Assembly: GCF_049478495.1 (NCBI RefSeq)
Contig: NZ_CP168083.1
Coordinates: forward strand, 1,116,001-1,180,000
Direction of reading: 5' to 3'
From: P36-A1 sp049478495
GTDB taxonomy: Bacteria; Bacillota_I; Bacilli_A; JAJDGJ01
Length of the DNA: 64,000 nucleotides
Under the pieces are notes generated by a model, which was not told where the DNA came from, did not search any database, and saw nothing but the letters and a program-made list of their open reading frames with translations. Position numbers and translations under genes: made by a program. Numbering within the stretch: position 1 is the first letter of the stretch; each line of letters starts with the position of its first letter. Of this stretch, positions 44,385 to 53,750 are shown in pieces.

Positions 44385-45173
44385 ATGAAAAGAAAAATAT
44401 GTTTATTTGATATAGATGGGACTCTACTAGATCACTTTAATGGCGGTATTTTACCTAAGAGTGCTCACTTAGCTTTAACAATGTTGAGACAAAACAATCA
44501 TATAATTGGTATTGCTTCAGGTAAAGGGCCTGTCTATATTGAGAATTTCATACCAGATATTAAATTTGATACTTATATAGCTTTAAATGGGAATTATGTA
44601 ATGTTAGAAGGAAAATTAATTTATAAAGATGTTTTTGATAAAGATTTAGCTGCAAAGTTTGTTAATTTTTGTATAGAAAAAGATATTCCTTTTTCTGTTG
44701 GGGATATTGATGGTACTAAAACATTATGGGAAAATAATCAAAGCATTTTAAATTATTATAATGGCTTCAATATGGATTATCCACGACTAGTTGAATCAAT
44801 TGATAATCTTGATGATATCATGCAAATGACTATTTGTATTACAAAAGAAAGAGAAAAAGAAATTTTACCTTTCTTTCCTGAGATGATCTTTGCAAGAATG
44901 AATTTATATGGCTTAAATGTCAACCCTGGTGGTGGTTTAAAAGAAAAAGGTATAAAGGCCTTACTTGATAATAGTGACTATACTGCTGATGATTTGGTTG
45001 TTTTTGGAGATGGTTTAAATGACATTGGTATGTTTGATTTAGCAAACACTAGTGTTGCTTTAGGTAATGCTGATCCTTTATTAAAAAAACATGCAACTTA
45101 TATTACTGATTTTGTAAATGAACAAGGCATTTATAATGCTTGTTTTCATTTAGGATTAATTTATAAAAAATAA
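44385..45173 (+). CDS. Cof-type HAD family phosphatase
   Basis: A 262-residue HAD hydrolase. Motif I is CLFDIDGTLLDH, motif II is IGIASGKGP, motif IV is VVFGDGLNDIGMF, followed by SVALGNADPLLKKHATYIT. It is of the same class as the protein encoded at 29617-30408 but not closely similar, with an unusual GKG in place of GRP in motif II. AAAGGAGAG precedes the ATG. It is a single gene with a terminator at 45201-45235. Substrate unknown. Confidence 0.9.
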   Translation: MKRKICLFDIDGTLLDHFNGGILPKSAHLALTMLRQNNHIIGIASGKGPVYIENFIPDIKFDTYIALNGNYVMLEGKLIYKDVFDKDLAAKFVNFCIEKDIPFSVGDIDGTKTLWENNQSILNYYNGFNMDYPRLVESIDNLDDIMQMTICITKEREKEILPFFPEMIFARMNLYGLNVNPGGGLKEKGIKALLDNSDYTADDLVVFGDGLNDIGMFDLANTSVALGNADPLLKKHATYITDFVNEQGIYNACFHLGLIYKK

Positions 45174-45200
45174 TAAAGTATTAAACACTTAAATATAATA

Positions 45201-45235
45201 AATAGCCTACAATTCGATGAATTTGTAGGCTATTT
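45201..45235. terminator. Terminator between HAD gene and CoA-disulfide reductase gene
   Basis: AATAGCCTACAA / TTGTAGGCTATT, a 12-bp stem with T-rich flanks between convergent genes. Confidence 0.8.
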
Positions 45236-45256
45236 TAATTAGTTATTTTTTATTGT

Positions 45257-46912
45257 TTATTTCTTTACATGTTCAAAGAATTTCATACCACCACTTAAGT
45301 TATAAATATCATTTGTAAAACCATTTCTTTTCAAAAATAGTGCCGTTTTATAACCTGTTGTTCCTTCATTACAAGTAATATAGATATCATGATCAAAGTT
45401 AATCATTTCTAGACTATCTTCTATTTCAGTATATGGAATATTAATACTATTAGGTATATTACATTTGCATTGATTATACATAAAGGCTGGTCTGACATCA
45501 ATAATATTAGTTCCTGTTTGTACAATTCTTTTTATATCTTTTGGATAAAAAGGAATGAATACTTCATCAAGAATATTTTGTGCAATTTGTCCTGCTATGT
45601 TTACATGATCTTTAGTGTAGTTTACTTGTGGAGCATAACATAAATCTAAGTTGATTAAATCATCTACTAATCCATTATAGTACAACGCAGTTGCAGTTAC
45701 ATCAATTCTTTTTTCTGTACCTTCTTTACCTATTGCTTGAGCTCCTAGTATTCTTCTAGTATTGCGATCAAATACTAATTTATAAGTTATTTCTCCACTA
45801 TTTTCAAAGTTTTCACTATGGTTATTAGCAATAACATGACAAACTAAAGCATCATAACCTTCTTTAATTGCTTGTTTATGAGAAAGACCTGTTGAAGCAA
45901 TAATTAAATCACCAACTTTTACTACTCCTGTAGCAAGTGTTCCTAAGTAAGGTCGACCATCACCCATAATTGAATTTGCAATCATTCTTCCTTGTCTGTT
46001 AGCTACACCACCAAATGAAACATTAGTAGGTTCTAAATTAACTCTGTTAGTAACTTCAATCATATCTCCACCTGCATAGATACTACTATCAGATGTTAAA
46101 AGGTATTCATCAACAATGACACCACCCTTTTCACTAATATTTAAACCGGCTTCTTTAGCAAGTTGAACATTAGGCTTAACTCCAATAGCTAAAATAATCA
46201 TGTCAGTTTCTAAGTATTCTCCATTTGTAAGAAGTAATCTTTTACCTTCATCTAAAATTTCTTTAATTGAGATTGTTTTATTGATTATTACTCCATGTTT
46301 GATTATTTCTTTTTCAGCTATTTGTGCTATATCTACATCAAAGGCATTCAATATTTGCTTACTTAAATCTAATACTGTTGCTTCTACTCCTATACGATTT
46401 AAGTTTTCTGCACATTCAATTCCAATTGGACCTGCTCCAACAATAGCTACTTTTTTAGGATTATTTGTTAAAATAAAATCATTTATTTTATCTAAATCAT
46501 CCATTTTATTTAAGGTAAATATGTTTTTAGCTGTTTCTATTCCTTCAAAAGGTATGATTGTTGGATTAGTTCCTAATGCTAATACTAAGATATCATACTC
46601 TTGTTCAAACTCTTCTAATGTTTCTCTATTTTTAACCGTTATTATTTTTCTTGCTTTATCTATTTCGATGACTTCATGGTTAATATTAACTTGAACTCCA
46701 TACTTATTTTGAATATCCTTTGCAGTATTAATTATTAAAGCATTACGATCTTTAATTACTTTACCTAAAACAAATGGCATTGAACATGTTGAATAAGATA
46801 CAATACCACTTTTTTCATATAATATAATATTATCTTCATTATTTATTCTACTTAATCTAGTAGCTGCACTCATCCCCGTTGCATTTCCACCAATTATAAC
46901 TATATTTTTCAT
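45257..46912 (-). CDS. CoA-disulfide reductase with C-terminal rhodanese domain
   Basis: A 551-residue flavoprotein of the CoADR-Rhd class, which reduces CoA disulfide, persulfides or polysulfide with NAD(P)H. The FAD site is IIGGNATGMSAATRL, the redox Cys43 is in SYSTCSMPF, and the NAD site is VAIVGAGPIGIECAE. A rhodanese domain from about 460 has IIDVRPAFMYN and the active-site loop YITCNEGTTGYKTA. The single catalytic Cys of each domain is present. It follows the TudS-like gene by 22 bases on the same strand, suggesting a sulfur-handling operon. Confidence 0.92.
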   Translation of the reverse strand: MKNIVIIGGNATGMSAATRLSRINNEDNIILYEKSGIVSYSTCSMPFVLGKVIKDRNALIINTAKDIQNKYGVQVNINHEVIEIDKARKIITVKNRETLEEFEQEYDILVLALGTNPTIIPFEGIETAKNIFTLNKMDDLDKINDFILTNNPKKVAIVGAGPIGIECAENLNRIGVEATVLDLSKQILNAFDVDIAQIAEKEIIKHGVIINKTISIKEILDEGKRLLLTNGEYLETDMIILAIGVKPNVQLAKEAGLNISEKGGVIVDEYLLTSDSSIYAGGDMIEVTNRVNLEPTNVSFGGVANRQGRMIANSIMGDGRPYLGTLATGVVKVGDLIIASTGLSHKQAIKEGYDALVCHVIANNHSENFENSGEITYKLVFDRNTRRILGAQAIGKEGTEKRIDVTATALYYNGLVDDLINLDLCYAPQVNYTKDHVNIAGQIAQNILDEVFIPFYPKDIKRIVQTGTNIIDVRPAFMYNQCKCNIPNSINIPYTEIEDSLEMINFDHDIYITCNEGTTGYKTALFLKRNGFTNDIYNLSGGMKFFEHVKK

Positions 46913-46934
46913 ATCTCTATTTCCCTTTCAGACA

Positions 46935-47384
46935 CTATTTCTCTTCTATTTGATAACCTTTTTCTTTAAGTAGTGATGCTAAAATACCACTACCGTTTAC
47001 TAATTGATTACTAAAGGTTCCATCATATACCTTATTTATACCACAACTTGGACTTTTAGTTTTCAAAATTACTCTTTTAATATTGTTATTTTCTAATAAC
47101 TCTAAAGTTTTCAAAGCACCTTCTAAAAATTGTTTTGAATAATCATTTCCTTGTTTATCTAATATTTTTATTTCTTGTTTTTTCAATTGTTCAAAAGTAT
47201 TGCTTCTTTTACAAGTAGCAACTATTTCTACAGGATTTCTTGGAGTGCTTAATCCTCCATAAACCTCTGGACATATCAATAATATTTTAGCACTGTCTAC
47301 TTTATGATTATTGTTACTTTCACCATTGTATTTAACTTTGATATCTTTTAAACATGCACTCATTGCTATCATTTCATTTTCCAT
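46935..47384 (-). CDS. DUF523 (TudS-like) protein, predicted iron-sulfur desulfidase
   Basis: A 149-residue DUF523 protein. The three family Cys are Cys11 (MSACLKD), Cys38 (LICPEVYGGLSTPR) and Cys114 (SPSCGINKVYDGTF), which in the characterised TudS enzyme hold a [4Fe-4S] cluster that removes sulfur from thiouracil. The N-terminus is a few residues longer than usual. Likely role here: desulfuration of thiolated nucleobases or nucleosides, or related sulfur chemistry. It is the first gene of a pair with CoA-disulfide reductase-rhodanese. Confidence 0.85.
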   Translation of the reverse strand: MENEMIAMSACLKDIKVKYNGESNNNHKVDSAKILLICPEVYGGLSTPRNPVEIVATCKRSNTFEQLKKQEIKILDKQGNDYSKQFLEGALKTLELLENNNIKRVILKTKSPSCGINKVYDGTFSNQLVNGSGILASLLKEKGYQIEEK

Positions 47385-47415
47385 GTTAATACCTCATTTA
47401 TTATAATTATTTTAT

Positions 47416-47455
47416 AAAAAAGCTTATTAAATGAAATCATTTAATTAAGCTTTTT
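47416..47455 (-). terminator. Intrinsic terminator after the DUF402 gene
   Basis: AAAAAGCTT (47416-47424) / AAGCTTTTT (47447-47455) with further internal pairing of TTAAAT / ATTTAA. Confidence 0.85.
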
Positions 47456-47458
47456 GAC

Positions 47459-48019
47459 TTACTTATAAGAATTGTTCATATCTTTAAGATGTAAAAACTC
47501 TTCATAGTATTGATATACCTTTTCTCTACTAAAAACAGAATCCTTTTTTAATATATCATCTTTTAGATAATCTAATTCAGTATTTAAGATAAAATCTAGT
47601 TTTTTAGAATAGTTCATTTGCTTTGCATGTTGAGCATATTCTTTTTCATCAAGCACTCTCATAGAGTTGTTTGGGAATACTTTTAAATCTAAATCATAAT
47701 CAATATATTTGATAGCTTCTCCATCCCATACAAAGGGTGAGGCAATATTACAATAGTAATGTATACCATTAGTTCTTAACATACTTATAATGTTGTACCA
47801 GTGATCTTTAAAAAAGAAACAAACTGCTGGTTCTTTGGTATACCATACACGACCACTACTTTCAATTACTCTTGTTTTATTATTTACTACTACTAAATAA
47901 TCTTTGTTTATATCAACTACTGTTCCATACTTCCAAACACGATGGATTTTTTCATCATGTTTATAACTATGAATTTCTATTCTTTGTCCAACACTTAACT
48001 TATTTAAGTGACTCATCAT
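47459..48019 (-). CDS. DUF402 nucleoside tri/diphosphate phosphatase-like protein
   Basis: A 186-residue protein of the YgaC/Ntdp (DUF402) family; characterised members hydrolyse nucleoside tri- and diphosphates. The barrel part includes GQRIEIHSYKHDEKIHRVW and EPAVCFFFKDHWYNIISMLR, then HYYCNIASPFVWDGEAIKYIDYDLDLKVFP, where the Asp pair marks the metal site. The start overlaps the proC end by 20 bases, so the two are coupled. It ends the patatin-proC-DUF402 operon. Confidence 0.87.
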   Translation of the reverse strand: MMSHLNKLSVGQRIEIHSYKHDEKIHRVWKYGTVVDINKDYLVVVNNKTRVIESSGRVWYTKEPAVCFFFKDHWYNIISMLRTNGIHYYCNIASPFVWDGEAIKYIDYDLDLKVFPNNSMRVLDEKEYAQHAKQMNYSKKLDFILNTELDYLKDDILKKDSVFSREKVYQYYEEFLHLKDMNNSYK

Positions 48020-48797
48020 TTTCTCTTTTCATTTCTTTAGCACGATCAAAACATGCTTGCATTGCTTTATCAAACATATCTGCTAGGCCATTATTATCAA
48101 AGTATTTAACAGCTTTTTCAGTTGTTCCATTTGGTGAACAAACATTAGTAGTTAATTCTCTTGGACTTAAATCACTTTTTAATTGCATCATTGAAGTAGC
48201 ATTCATTACTTGTGCTGCTATCATATAAGCACTTTTTTCATCCATACCTTGTTTAACTGCAAATTTAGACATTGCTTCTATAACTAATTCAAAATAAGCT
48301 GGAGAAGAACCTGCTATAGTAATCATTAGTTCTAAATCTTTTTCTTCAATATGAGTTATTTCTCCAATTGATCCAAAGATATCGGCAATTGCTTCTTTTT
48401 CAGCTGTATTTAATAAATCATTATCTACTATTGAAGTCATTCCTAAATTAACACTAGCTGGTGTATTTGGCATCACTATTAAGTATTTACTTACTAAGTT
48501 ACTCATAAAATTACTTGAAATACCTGCTGCTATTGAAACAATTAATTTATTTCCTATGATATTTTTATTTTCGATTAAGAAATTTTTATACATATGAGGT
48601 TTGATTGCTAGAATAATTATATCTGATTCATTAATCACCTTGCTTGCATCATCAGTTGTAATATTAACGTCTTTTTCGTATTTTGTTAGTGCTTTTAAAT
48701 TATGATCACAAATATTAATTTCATACTTTTTATTTTCAATTAAACCTTTAATTAGTGCGCCACCCATATTACCTGCGCCAATAAATCCTACTCTCAT
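48000..48797 (-). CDS. proC: Pyrroline-5-carboxylate reductase
   Basis: Last enzyme of proline synthesis, reducing P5C with NAD(P)H. The 265 residues have the Rossmann site VGFIGAGNMGGALIKGL, ILAIKPHMYKN, VSIAAGIS, MPNTPASVNLG and the C-terminal SPAYFELVIEAM and LRELTTNVCSPNGTTE-like active-site region. It is two bases from the end of the patatin-like gene and overlaps the DUF402 gene, an operon with no obvious shared pathway. Confidence 0.96.
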   Translation of the reverse strand: MRVGFIGAGNMGGALIKGLIENKKYEINICDHNLKALTKYEKDVNITTDDASKVINESDIIILAIKPHMYKNFLIENKNIIGNKLIVSIAAGISSNFMSNLVSKYLIVMPNTPASVNLGMTSIVDNDLLNTAEKEAIADIFGSIGEITHIEEKDLELMITIAGSSPAYFELVIEAMSKFAVKQGMDEKSAYMIAAQVMNATSMMQLKSDLSPRELTTNVCSPNGTTEKAVKYFDNNGLADMFDKAMQACFDRAKEMKRENDESLK

Positions 48798-48799
48798 TT

Positions 48800-49651
48800 T
48801 TAGTCCTCCTTTAAGTATTCTAATAATTTATCTTTCATAAAAGCAACATCAGTTGCTCCTTGATTATAAGCATTAGTTAAGGTTAAAGCATCTTTAGTGT
48901 AACGACCTACTTCTAATTTAATAGTTGGTCTAATAACAAAAACCTTATTCTCTGCTTCTAATTTATTTATTCTTTCAATCATTTCATTGTATACTGTATG
49001 TCTTCTTTCCATGGCTTCTATTAATTTTGGATATTTACGATATGCCATTTTCATTAGAAATAAACTTGATTCTTTACTTCTAACATAATCAGCAGGATTA
49101 GTTAAGATAATAACCTGCTTTTGATATCCATCTTCTATAGCTTTATTTAATGGTATTGAATCACGCATACCACCATCCATGTAAGGTGTATTGTTTACTT
49201 TTATTACTTTAGATAACAATGGTAATGAACTTGAAGCTATTACAACACTATTATCTTTTTTAATATATTCTTTATTAAAATAATCAACATTTCCCGTTTT
49301 TAAATTAAAACATCCTACCATTAACTCAGTACTACTTTCATAAAAGGTTTTATAGTCAAATGGTACTTCTTTATCTAAAACATTATATATAATATTTAAA
49401 TCAAAATAACTACCTTTTGATACTAAATTTGTTGCTGACATAATTCTTTTATCACTAGCATATTCAGTTGATAAGAACTGTGCTCTTCCTTTGTTTTTAG
49501 CAATAAAGTTCATTGCACAACCAACACCTGCACTTACACTTACAACATAGTTGAAATCAATATCATTAGTAATAAAATAATCTAAGACACCATTAGTGTA
49601 TGCCGCACGCATGCCACCACCTTCTAAAACCAAGGCACAATTATATTTCAT
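48800..49651 (-). CDS. Patatin-like phospholipase
   Basis: A 283-residue serine lipase-fold protein. The oxyanion motif LEGGGMRAAYTNGVLDYF, the nucleophile Ser40 in SVSAG and the catalytic Asp in YMDGGMRDSIP form the Ser-Asp dyad. The usual GxSxG is here SVSAG, with Ser at the first position, as in some bacterial members. It probably acts on membrane lipids. No signal peptide. First gene of the patatin-proC-DUF402 operon. Confidence 0.9.
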   Translation of the reverse strand: MKYNCALVLEGGGMRAAYTNGVLDYFITNDIDFNYVVSVSAGVGCAMNFIAKNKGRAQFLSTEYASDKRIMSATNLVSKGSYFDLNIIYNVLDKEVPFDYKTFYESSTELMVGCFNLKTGNVDYFNKEYIKKDNSVVIASSSLPLLSKVIKVNNTPYMDGGMRDSIPLNKAIEDGYQKQVIILTNPADYVRSKESSLFLMKMAYRKYPKLIEAMERRHTVYNEMIERINKLEAENKVFVIRPTIKLEVGRYTKDALTLTNAYNQGATDVAFMKDKLLEYLKED

Positions 49652-49826
49652 ATTTCTTTCTCCTTTTAACCTTATTTCTAGGTTCTTACTATAAAATTAT
49701 ACCATTTTTATCTTCATTCTTCTAGACATTACAATACTCATTTACTATCTCTAACAATTTTTATTTGTAAACTATATAATCTACAACCAATACTTGTTAT
49801 AATTAAAAGAAAAAAGGAGTTTTAAT

Positions 49827-50366
49827 ATGCTACTATCAGATCAATTACTAAATGGTGTAATTGCACTAATTATTTTAATAGTAATCTTTATTATTTTAAA
49901 GATATATAAAAGTTCTTTTTTTAGTAAGGACTATCAAAATAAATTCTTATATTTAAATTTAAAAACTAGTAATAAAACTATCAAGGAATTAAAAGAAAAA
50001 ACTTATACAAATATTAAAAATACTTTTTATGTTAGTGCTGTTTTTATTGCAATAAGTGCTTCTTTACCTACTTATATGGCAAGTGCTATTATGTTTATAA
50101 TACTTTTCTTATTTATGATTATATGCACTGTTATAGTTGAAAAAAGTGTTCGAAAAATTAAAAATCTAAAATTAGATTTAAATGATAATACCTCTAAGGT
50201 TAAACTTGGAGGCTTATATTATTATAATAAAGATGATAAAGAAGATTATATTGATGGTATGGTTGGTAGTACTATCTTAAATTTAGCTCGACCTTTTGCT
50301 AAAAAAATGATTATCATCACTATTTTTGTTACTTTAATAACAGTGCTTGCTTTTGCCTTTATTTAA
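49827..50366 (+). CDS. Membrane protein with DUF5808-like motif
   Basis: A 179-residue protein with about four membrane helices (8-27, 67-83, 86-106, 158-178). Between the third and fourth helices lies KLGGLYYYNKDDKEDYIDGMVGSTILNLARPFA, which matches the DUF5808 pattern (GxxYYNxDD ... G.G.TLNxARP). The function of that domain is unknown, although it occurs near gene-regulatory and membrane proteins in Bacillota. AAAAAGGAG stands before the ATG. Single gene upstream of the shikimate cluster. Confidence 0.7.
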   Translation: MLLSDQLLNGVIALIILIVIFIILKIYKSSFFSKDYQNKFLYLNLKTSNKTIKELKEKTYTNIKNTFYVSAVFIAISASLPTYMASAIMFIILFLFMIICTVIVEKSVRKIKNLKLDLNDNTSKVKLGGLYYYNKDDKEDYIDGMVGSTILNLARPFAKKMIIITIFVTLITVLAFAFI

Positions 50367-50489
50367 TATGTTCATTATTTAGTTGTCTTAAATATTTATT
50401 TGCATAAACATGCTAATAATCGTATAATATTATATTAGATGTCATATTTTTTATGATAAATAGTTATGATATGAAGGAGTTAAATAACA

Positions 50490-51452
50490 ATGATAATACA
50501 ACTTAATAAATTACCTAGAATAGCTTTACCTTTTGAGTATAAATTAACTATTTTAAACAATAATATTTACATAATACCTTTTGATAAAAATATAGATACA
50601 ACTATGATTAAAAACAATATTGTTAAAACTATAGAAACTAATGATGGCTTTGCTTTTACTTCAAGAGCCTTTAAAGCAGATAATAGTATTGTTTATGTTA
50701 ATGATATTGCTATTGGTGGAGATGATTTCACTTTAATTGGTGGCCCTTGTTCAGTAGATACAGAGAATAATCTAATTGACACTGCTCAACTTTTAAAAAA
50801 TACTAAAACACCTTTAATGCGTGCAGGTGTCTTTAAACCAAGAACTAGTCCTTTTTCTTTTCAAGGAGTTCAAGTTGCTGGTTTAGACTACTTACAAAAG
50901 ATCAGAAATGATTTTGATTTACCTGTTGTTGTAGAACTAACTAGTGCTCAGCAGGTTATAGATTATGCTGATTTGGTTGATATGATTCAAATTGGATCGC
51001 GAAATATGCAAAATTTTGAGCTTTTAAAAGCAGTTGGTAAAACTAACAAACCTGTATTATTAAAACGTGGTTTTCAAGCTACTATTAAAGAGTTTTTATA
51101 TAGTGCTGAATACATTATGGCTGAAGGTAATCCTAATGTTGTTTTATGTGAACGTGGTGTTAGAAGTTTTGAATCATCTTATCGTAATATGATCGATATT
51201 AATGCTATAATTTATTTGAAACAAATGACACACCTTCCTGTGTTAATTGATCCTTCACATGGTACTGGTGTTGATTGGATGGTTAATAAAGCAACCTTGG
51301 CTGGACTTGCTGCTGGGTGTGATGGCGCTATAATTGAAGTTCATACAAATAAAGAACAAGCATTAAGTGATAAAGATCAAACATTAACTAGTAAACAATA
51401 TATTAAATTAGTAGAAGATGTTAATAAACTTAATAACTGTTTTAATAAATAA
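50490..51452 (+). CDS. 3-Deoxy-7-phosphoheptulonate synthase (AroA-beta class)
   Basis: Condenses PEP and erythrose 4-phosphate, the first step to aromatic amino acids. The barrel shows LIGGPCSV (84-89), MRAGVFKPRTSPFSFQG, IGSRNMQNFELL, PVLLKRGF, CERGVRSFE, LIDPSHGTG and the metal Cys, His, Glu and Asp residues. About 75 N-terminal residues form a divergent ferredoxin-like domain like that of the Thermotoga enzyme, which may bind feedback inhibitor. AAGGAG precedes the ATG. It starts the cluster with aroBA and aroC (12-base gap to aroBA). Confidence 0.96.
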   Translation: MIIQLNKLPRIALPFEYKLTILNNNIYIIPFDKNIDTTMIKNNIVKTIETNDGFAFTSRAFKADNSIVYVNDIAIGGDDFTLIGGPCSVDTENNLIDTAQLLKNTKTPLMRAGVFKPRTSPFSFQGVQVAGLDYLQKIRNDFDLPVVVELTSAQQVIDYADLVDMIQIGSRNMQNFELLKAVGKTNKPVLLKRGFQATIKEFLYSAEYIMAEGNPNVVLCERGVRSFESSYRNMIDINAIIYLKQMTHLPVLIDPSHGTGVDWMVNKATLAGLAAGCDGAIIEVHTNKEQALSDKDQTLTSKQYIKLVEDVNKLNNCFNK

Positions 51453-51464
51453 GGAGACTATTTA

Positions 51465-53750
51465 ATGAATACTCTACAACTTGAATTAAATAAATATAAT
51501 ATAACTATTGGTAATAATATTCTAAGTCATGAACTTGATTCATATTTTCATGATAAGGAATATTTTTTATGTATTGATAAAAATGTCTTTCAATTATACC
51601 AAGATAAACTTGCTTTGATAATTAACAACAGTGTTGATATTGTTATTATTGAAGCTTTAGAAGATAATAAAACTTTTAAAAGTTTAAATAAAATATATGA
51701 AATGTTGTTTACTAACAAAGCTAATAGATCACAAACTGTATTAGTAATTGGTGGTGGTTTAATCTGTGACATTGCAGGATATGCAGCAGCAACTTATAAT
51801 AGAGGTCTTGATTTTGTAAGTGTTCCTACTACTTTACTATCTATGGTTGATAGTTCAATAGGTGGAAAAGTTGCTATTAATTATAATAATGTTAAAAATA
51901 CAATTGGTACTTTTTATGATCCTAATAAAGTTATTATAGATATTAGTTTTTTAACTACTTTATCGACTAGACTTTTTAAAGAAGGTTTTGTGGAACTATT
52001 AAAACATGGTTTTATTAAAGATTTAAGTATCTTAGATGATTTAAGCTTAGTTTCTAATATTCAAGAGCTTATTAGTAATAAACAACTAATAATTAATTTA
52101 ATATATAAGTCCCTATCTGTGAAAAAATACTTTGTATTATTAGATCCTTATGATAAAAATATTAGGCATGCTCTAAATTTTGGACATACTTTTGCACATG
52201 CTATTGAAATGAGTAATCATAAATACTTTCATGGTGAATGTGTTGCAATTGGTATGTTATTAAGTAGTGCTTTGAACAACAATGGTTTAAATAATACTTA
52301 TTATCAATATATAAAGAATATTCTAGAAAAGTTTGAATGTTTAAAACCTTTAGCAAATGTCGACTTTTCTAAAATATTGTATGACAAGAAAAATAATGAT
52401 AAAGGTATTAAAGAAGTGTTATTAAATAATCTTGGTGAATTTGAAATTACTTTATTACCTATTGATCAATTAATCTTAATGTATCAAGAACTATATGAAA
52501 GTATACAACAAAAAGTTAAAACTATTCCTATATGTTACAAAATTAGTAATAATAATTTAGTTGGAGAAGTTATAATTCCACCAAGTAAAAGTTATTTACA
52601 TCGATATTTAATAGTTAGTTTTTTACATGGTGTTAATATCACTTTAAATAATGTTTATGAAATAAGTGATGATGTTCAAGTTACAATTAATATTTTGACA
52701 AGTTTTAATAGTAAAATTGTTTATAGTAACAATAAGTTATTTATAGATAATAGTAATATTAAAAAATTAGATAATTTAAATGCAAATATGCAAGAATCTG
52801 GTACTTCTTTAAGATTGTTATTACCTATTTTAAATTATTATGCTAAACAAGTTAATATTACTGGTAGTAATAGACTTCCTTTAAGACCATTAGATGAGTA
52901 TCTTAATATTATGGAAGATAATAAAGTAAAGTTTACTATTAGTACTGTTGCAAATCATTATCTACCTATGAATATTAGTGATAGAATTAGTTCAGATAGT
53001 TATTTTATTAACAGTAATGTAAGTTCTCAATTTATCAGTGGTCTTTTATTATTAATGTCTATTCAGCCTTTTGAAAGTACGCTTTATTTACAAGAAAAGC
53101 CACAATCATTACCATATATTTTAATGAGTATTGATGTTTTAAATAAATTTAATATTAAAGTAAAAGTAAATGAAGATTATACACAATATACAATTAATAA
53201 TAATAGTGCTAAAGTATTAAAAGCATCTTTTGATATTGAACAAGATTATTCAGCACGTACTTTTTTTGAAGTTGCTAATTCTTTTACAAATAATAAAATT
53301 GATATAAAAAATAATGTTAATGATTCTTTACAAGCAGATGCTTATTTAATTAATGCTCTTTTTAAAAAAGAAGTTACCTTTGATTTAATGCATAGACCTG
53401 ATTGTGCTAATATCATGGCATTATATTATTCTCAATACTCAGGTACTTTGTTAAATACTGAAAGATTAAAGTATAAAGAATCTGATCGTTTAAAAGCAAT
53501 TATTGATATGTTAGAAACTGCTAAGATTGATTATTCAATTATCAATGATAATTTACTCATTAAAAAAGGTATTTTTAATGGTGGCTTTTATAATACATTT
53601 AAAGATCATCGAGTTTGTATGAGCTTATTAATTGCTAGTAGTATAGCTAATAAAGATATATATCTTAATGAAATATTAAGTATAAATAAATCGTTTCCAT
53701 CATTTGTGGAACAGTTTAAAAATTTAGGAGGTATTATTGATGAACAGTAA
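51465..53750 (+). CDS. AroB-AroA fusion: 3-dehydroquinate synthase and EPSP synthase
   Basis: A 761-residue bifunctional shikimate enzyme. Residues 1-340 are 3-dehydroquinate synthase: VIGGGLICDIAGYAAATYNRG, VPTTLLSMVDSSIGGK, zinc ligands Glu177, His241 and His256, and LNFGHTFAHAIE. After a linker (about 341-365) comes EPSP synthase (366-761): VIIPPSKSYLHR with Lys at 375, QESGTSLRLL, RLPLRPLDEYL, QDYSARTFFEVAN, ERLKYKESDRLKA and FKDHRVCMSLL. Both domains look complete, with no in-frame stop or frameshift. The two are normally separate proteins in bacteria, while the same order opens the fungal AROM pentafunctional enzyme. aroC overlaps its end; aroD, aroE and aroK are not in the window. Confidence 0.93.
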   Translation: MNTLQLELNKYNITIGNNILSHELDSYFHDKEYFLCIDKNVFQLYQDKLALIINNSVDIVIIEALEDNKTFKSLNKIYEMLFTNKANRSQTVLVIGGGLICDIAGYAAATYNRGLDFVSVPTTLLSMVDSSIGGKVAINYNNVKNTIGTFYDPNKVIIDISFLTTLSTRLFKEGFVELLKHGFIKDLSILDDLSLVSNIQELISNKQLIINLIYKSLSVKKYFVLLDPYDKNIRHALNFGHTFAHAIEMSNHKYFHGECVAIGMLLSSALNNNGLNNTYYQYIKNILEKFECLKPLANVDFSKILYDKKNNDKGIKEVLLNNLGEFEITLLPIDQLILMYQELYESIQQKVKTIPICYKISNNNLVGEVIIPPSKSYLHRYLIVSFLHGVNITLNNVYEISDDVQVTINILTSFNSKIVYSNNKLFIDNSNIKKLDNLNANMQESGTSLRLLLPILNYYAKQVNITGSNRLPLRPLDEYLNIMEDNKVKFTISTVANHYLPMNISDRISSDSYFINSNVSSQFISGLLLLMSIQPFESTLYLQEKPQSLPYILMSIDVLNKFNIKVKVNEDYTQYTINNNSAKVLKASFDIEQDYSARTFFEVANSFTNNKIDIKNNVNDSLQADAYLINALFKKEVTFDLMHRPDCANIMALYYSQYSGTLLNTERLKYKESDRLKAIIDMLETAKIDYSIINDNLLIKKGIFNGGFYNTFKDHRVCMSLLIASSIANKDIYLNEILSINKSFPSFVEQFKNLGGIIDEQ

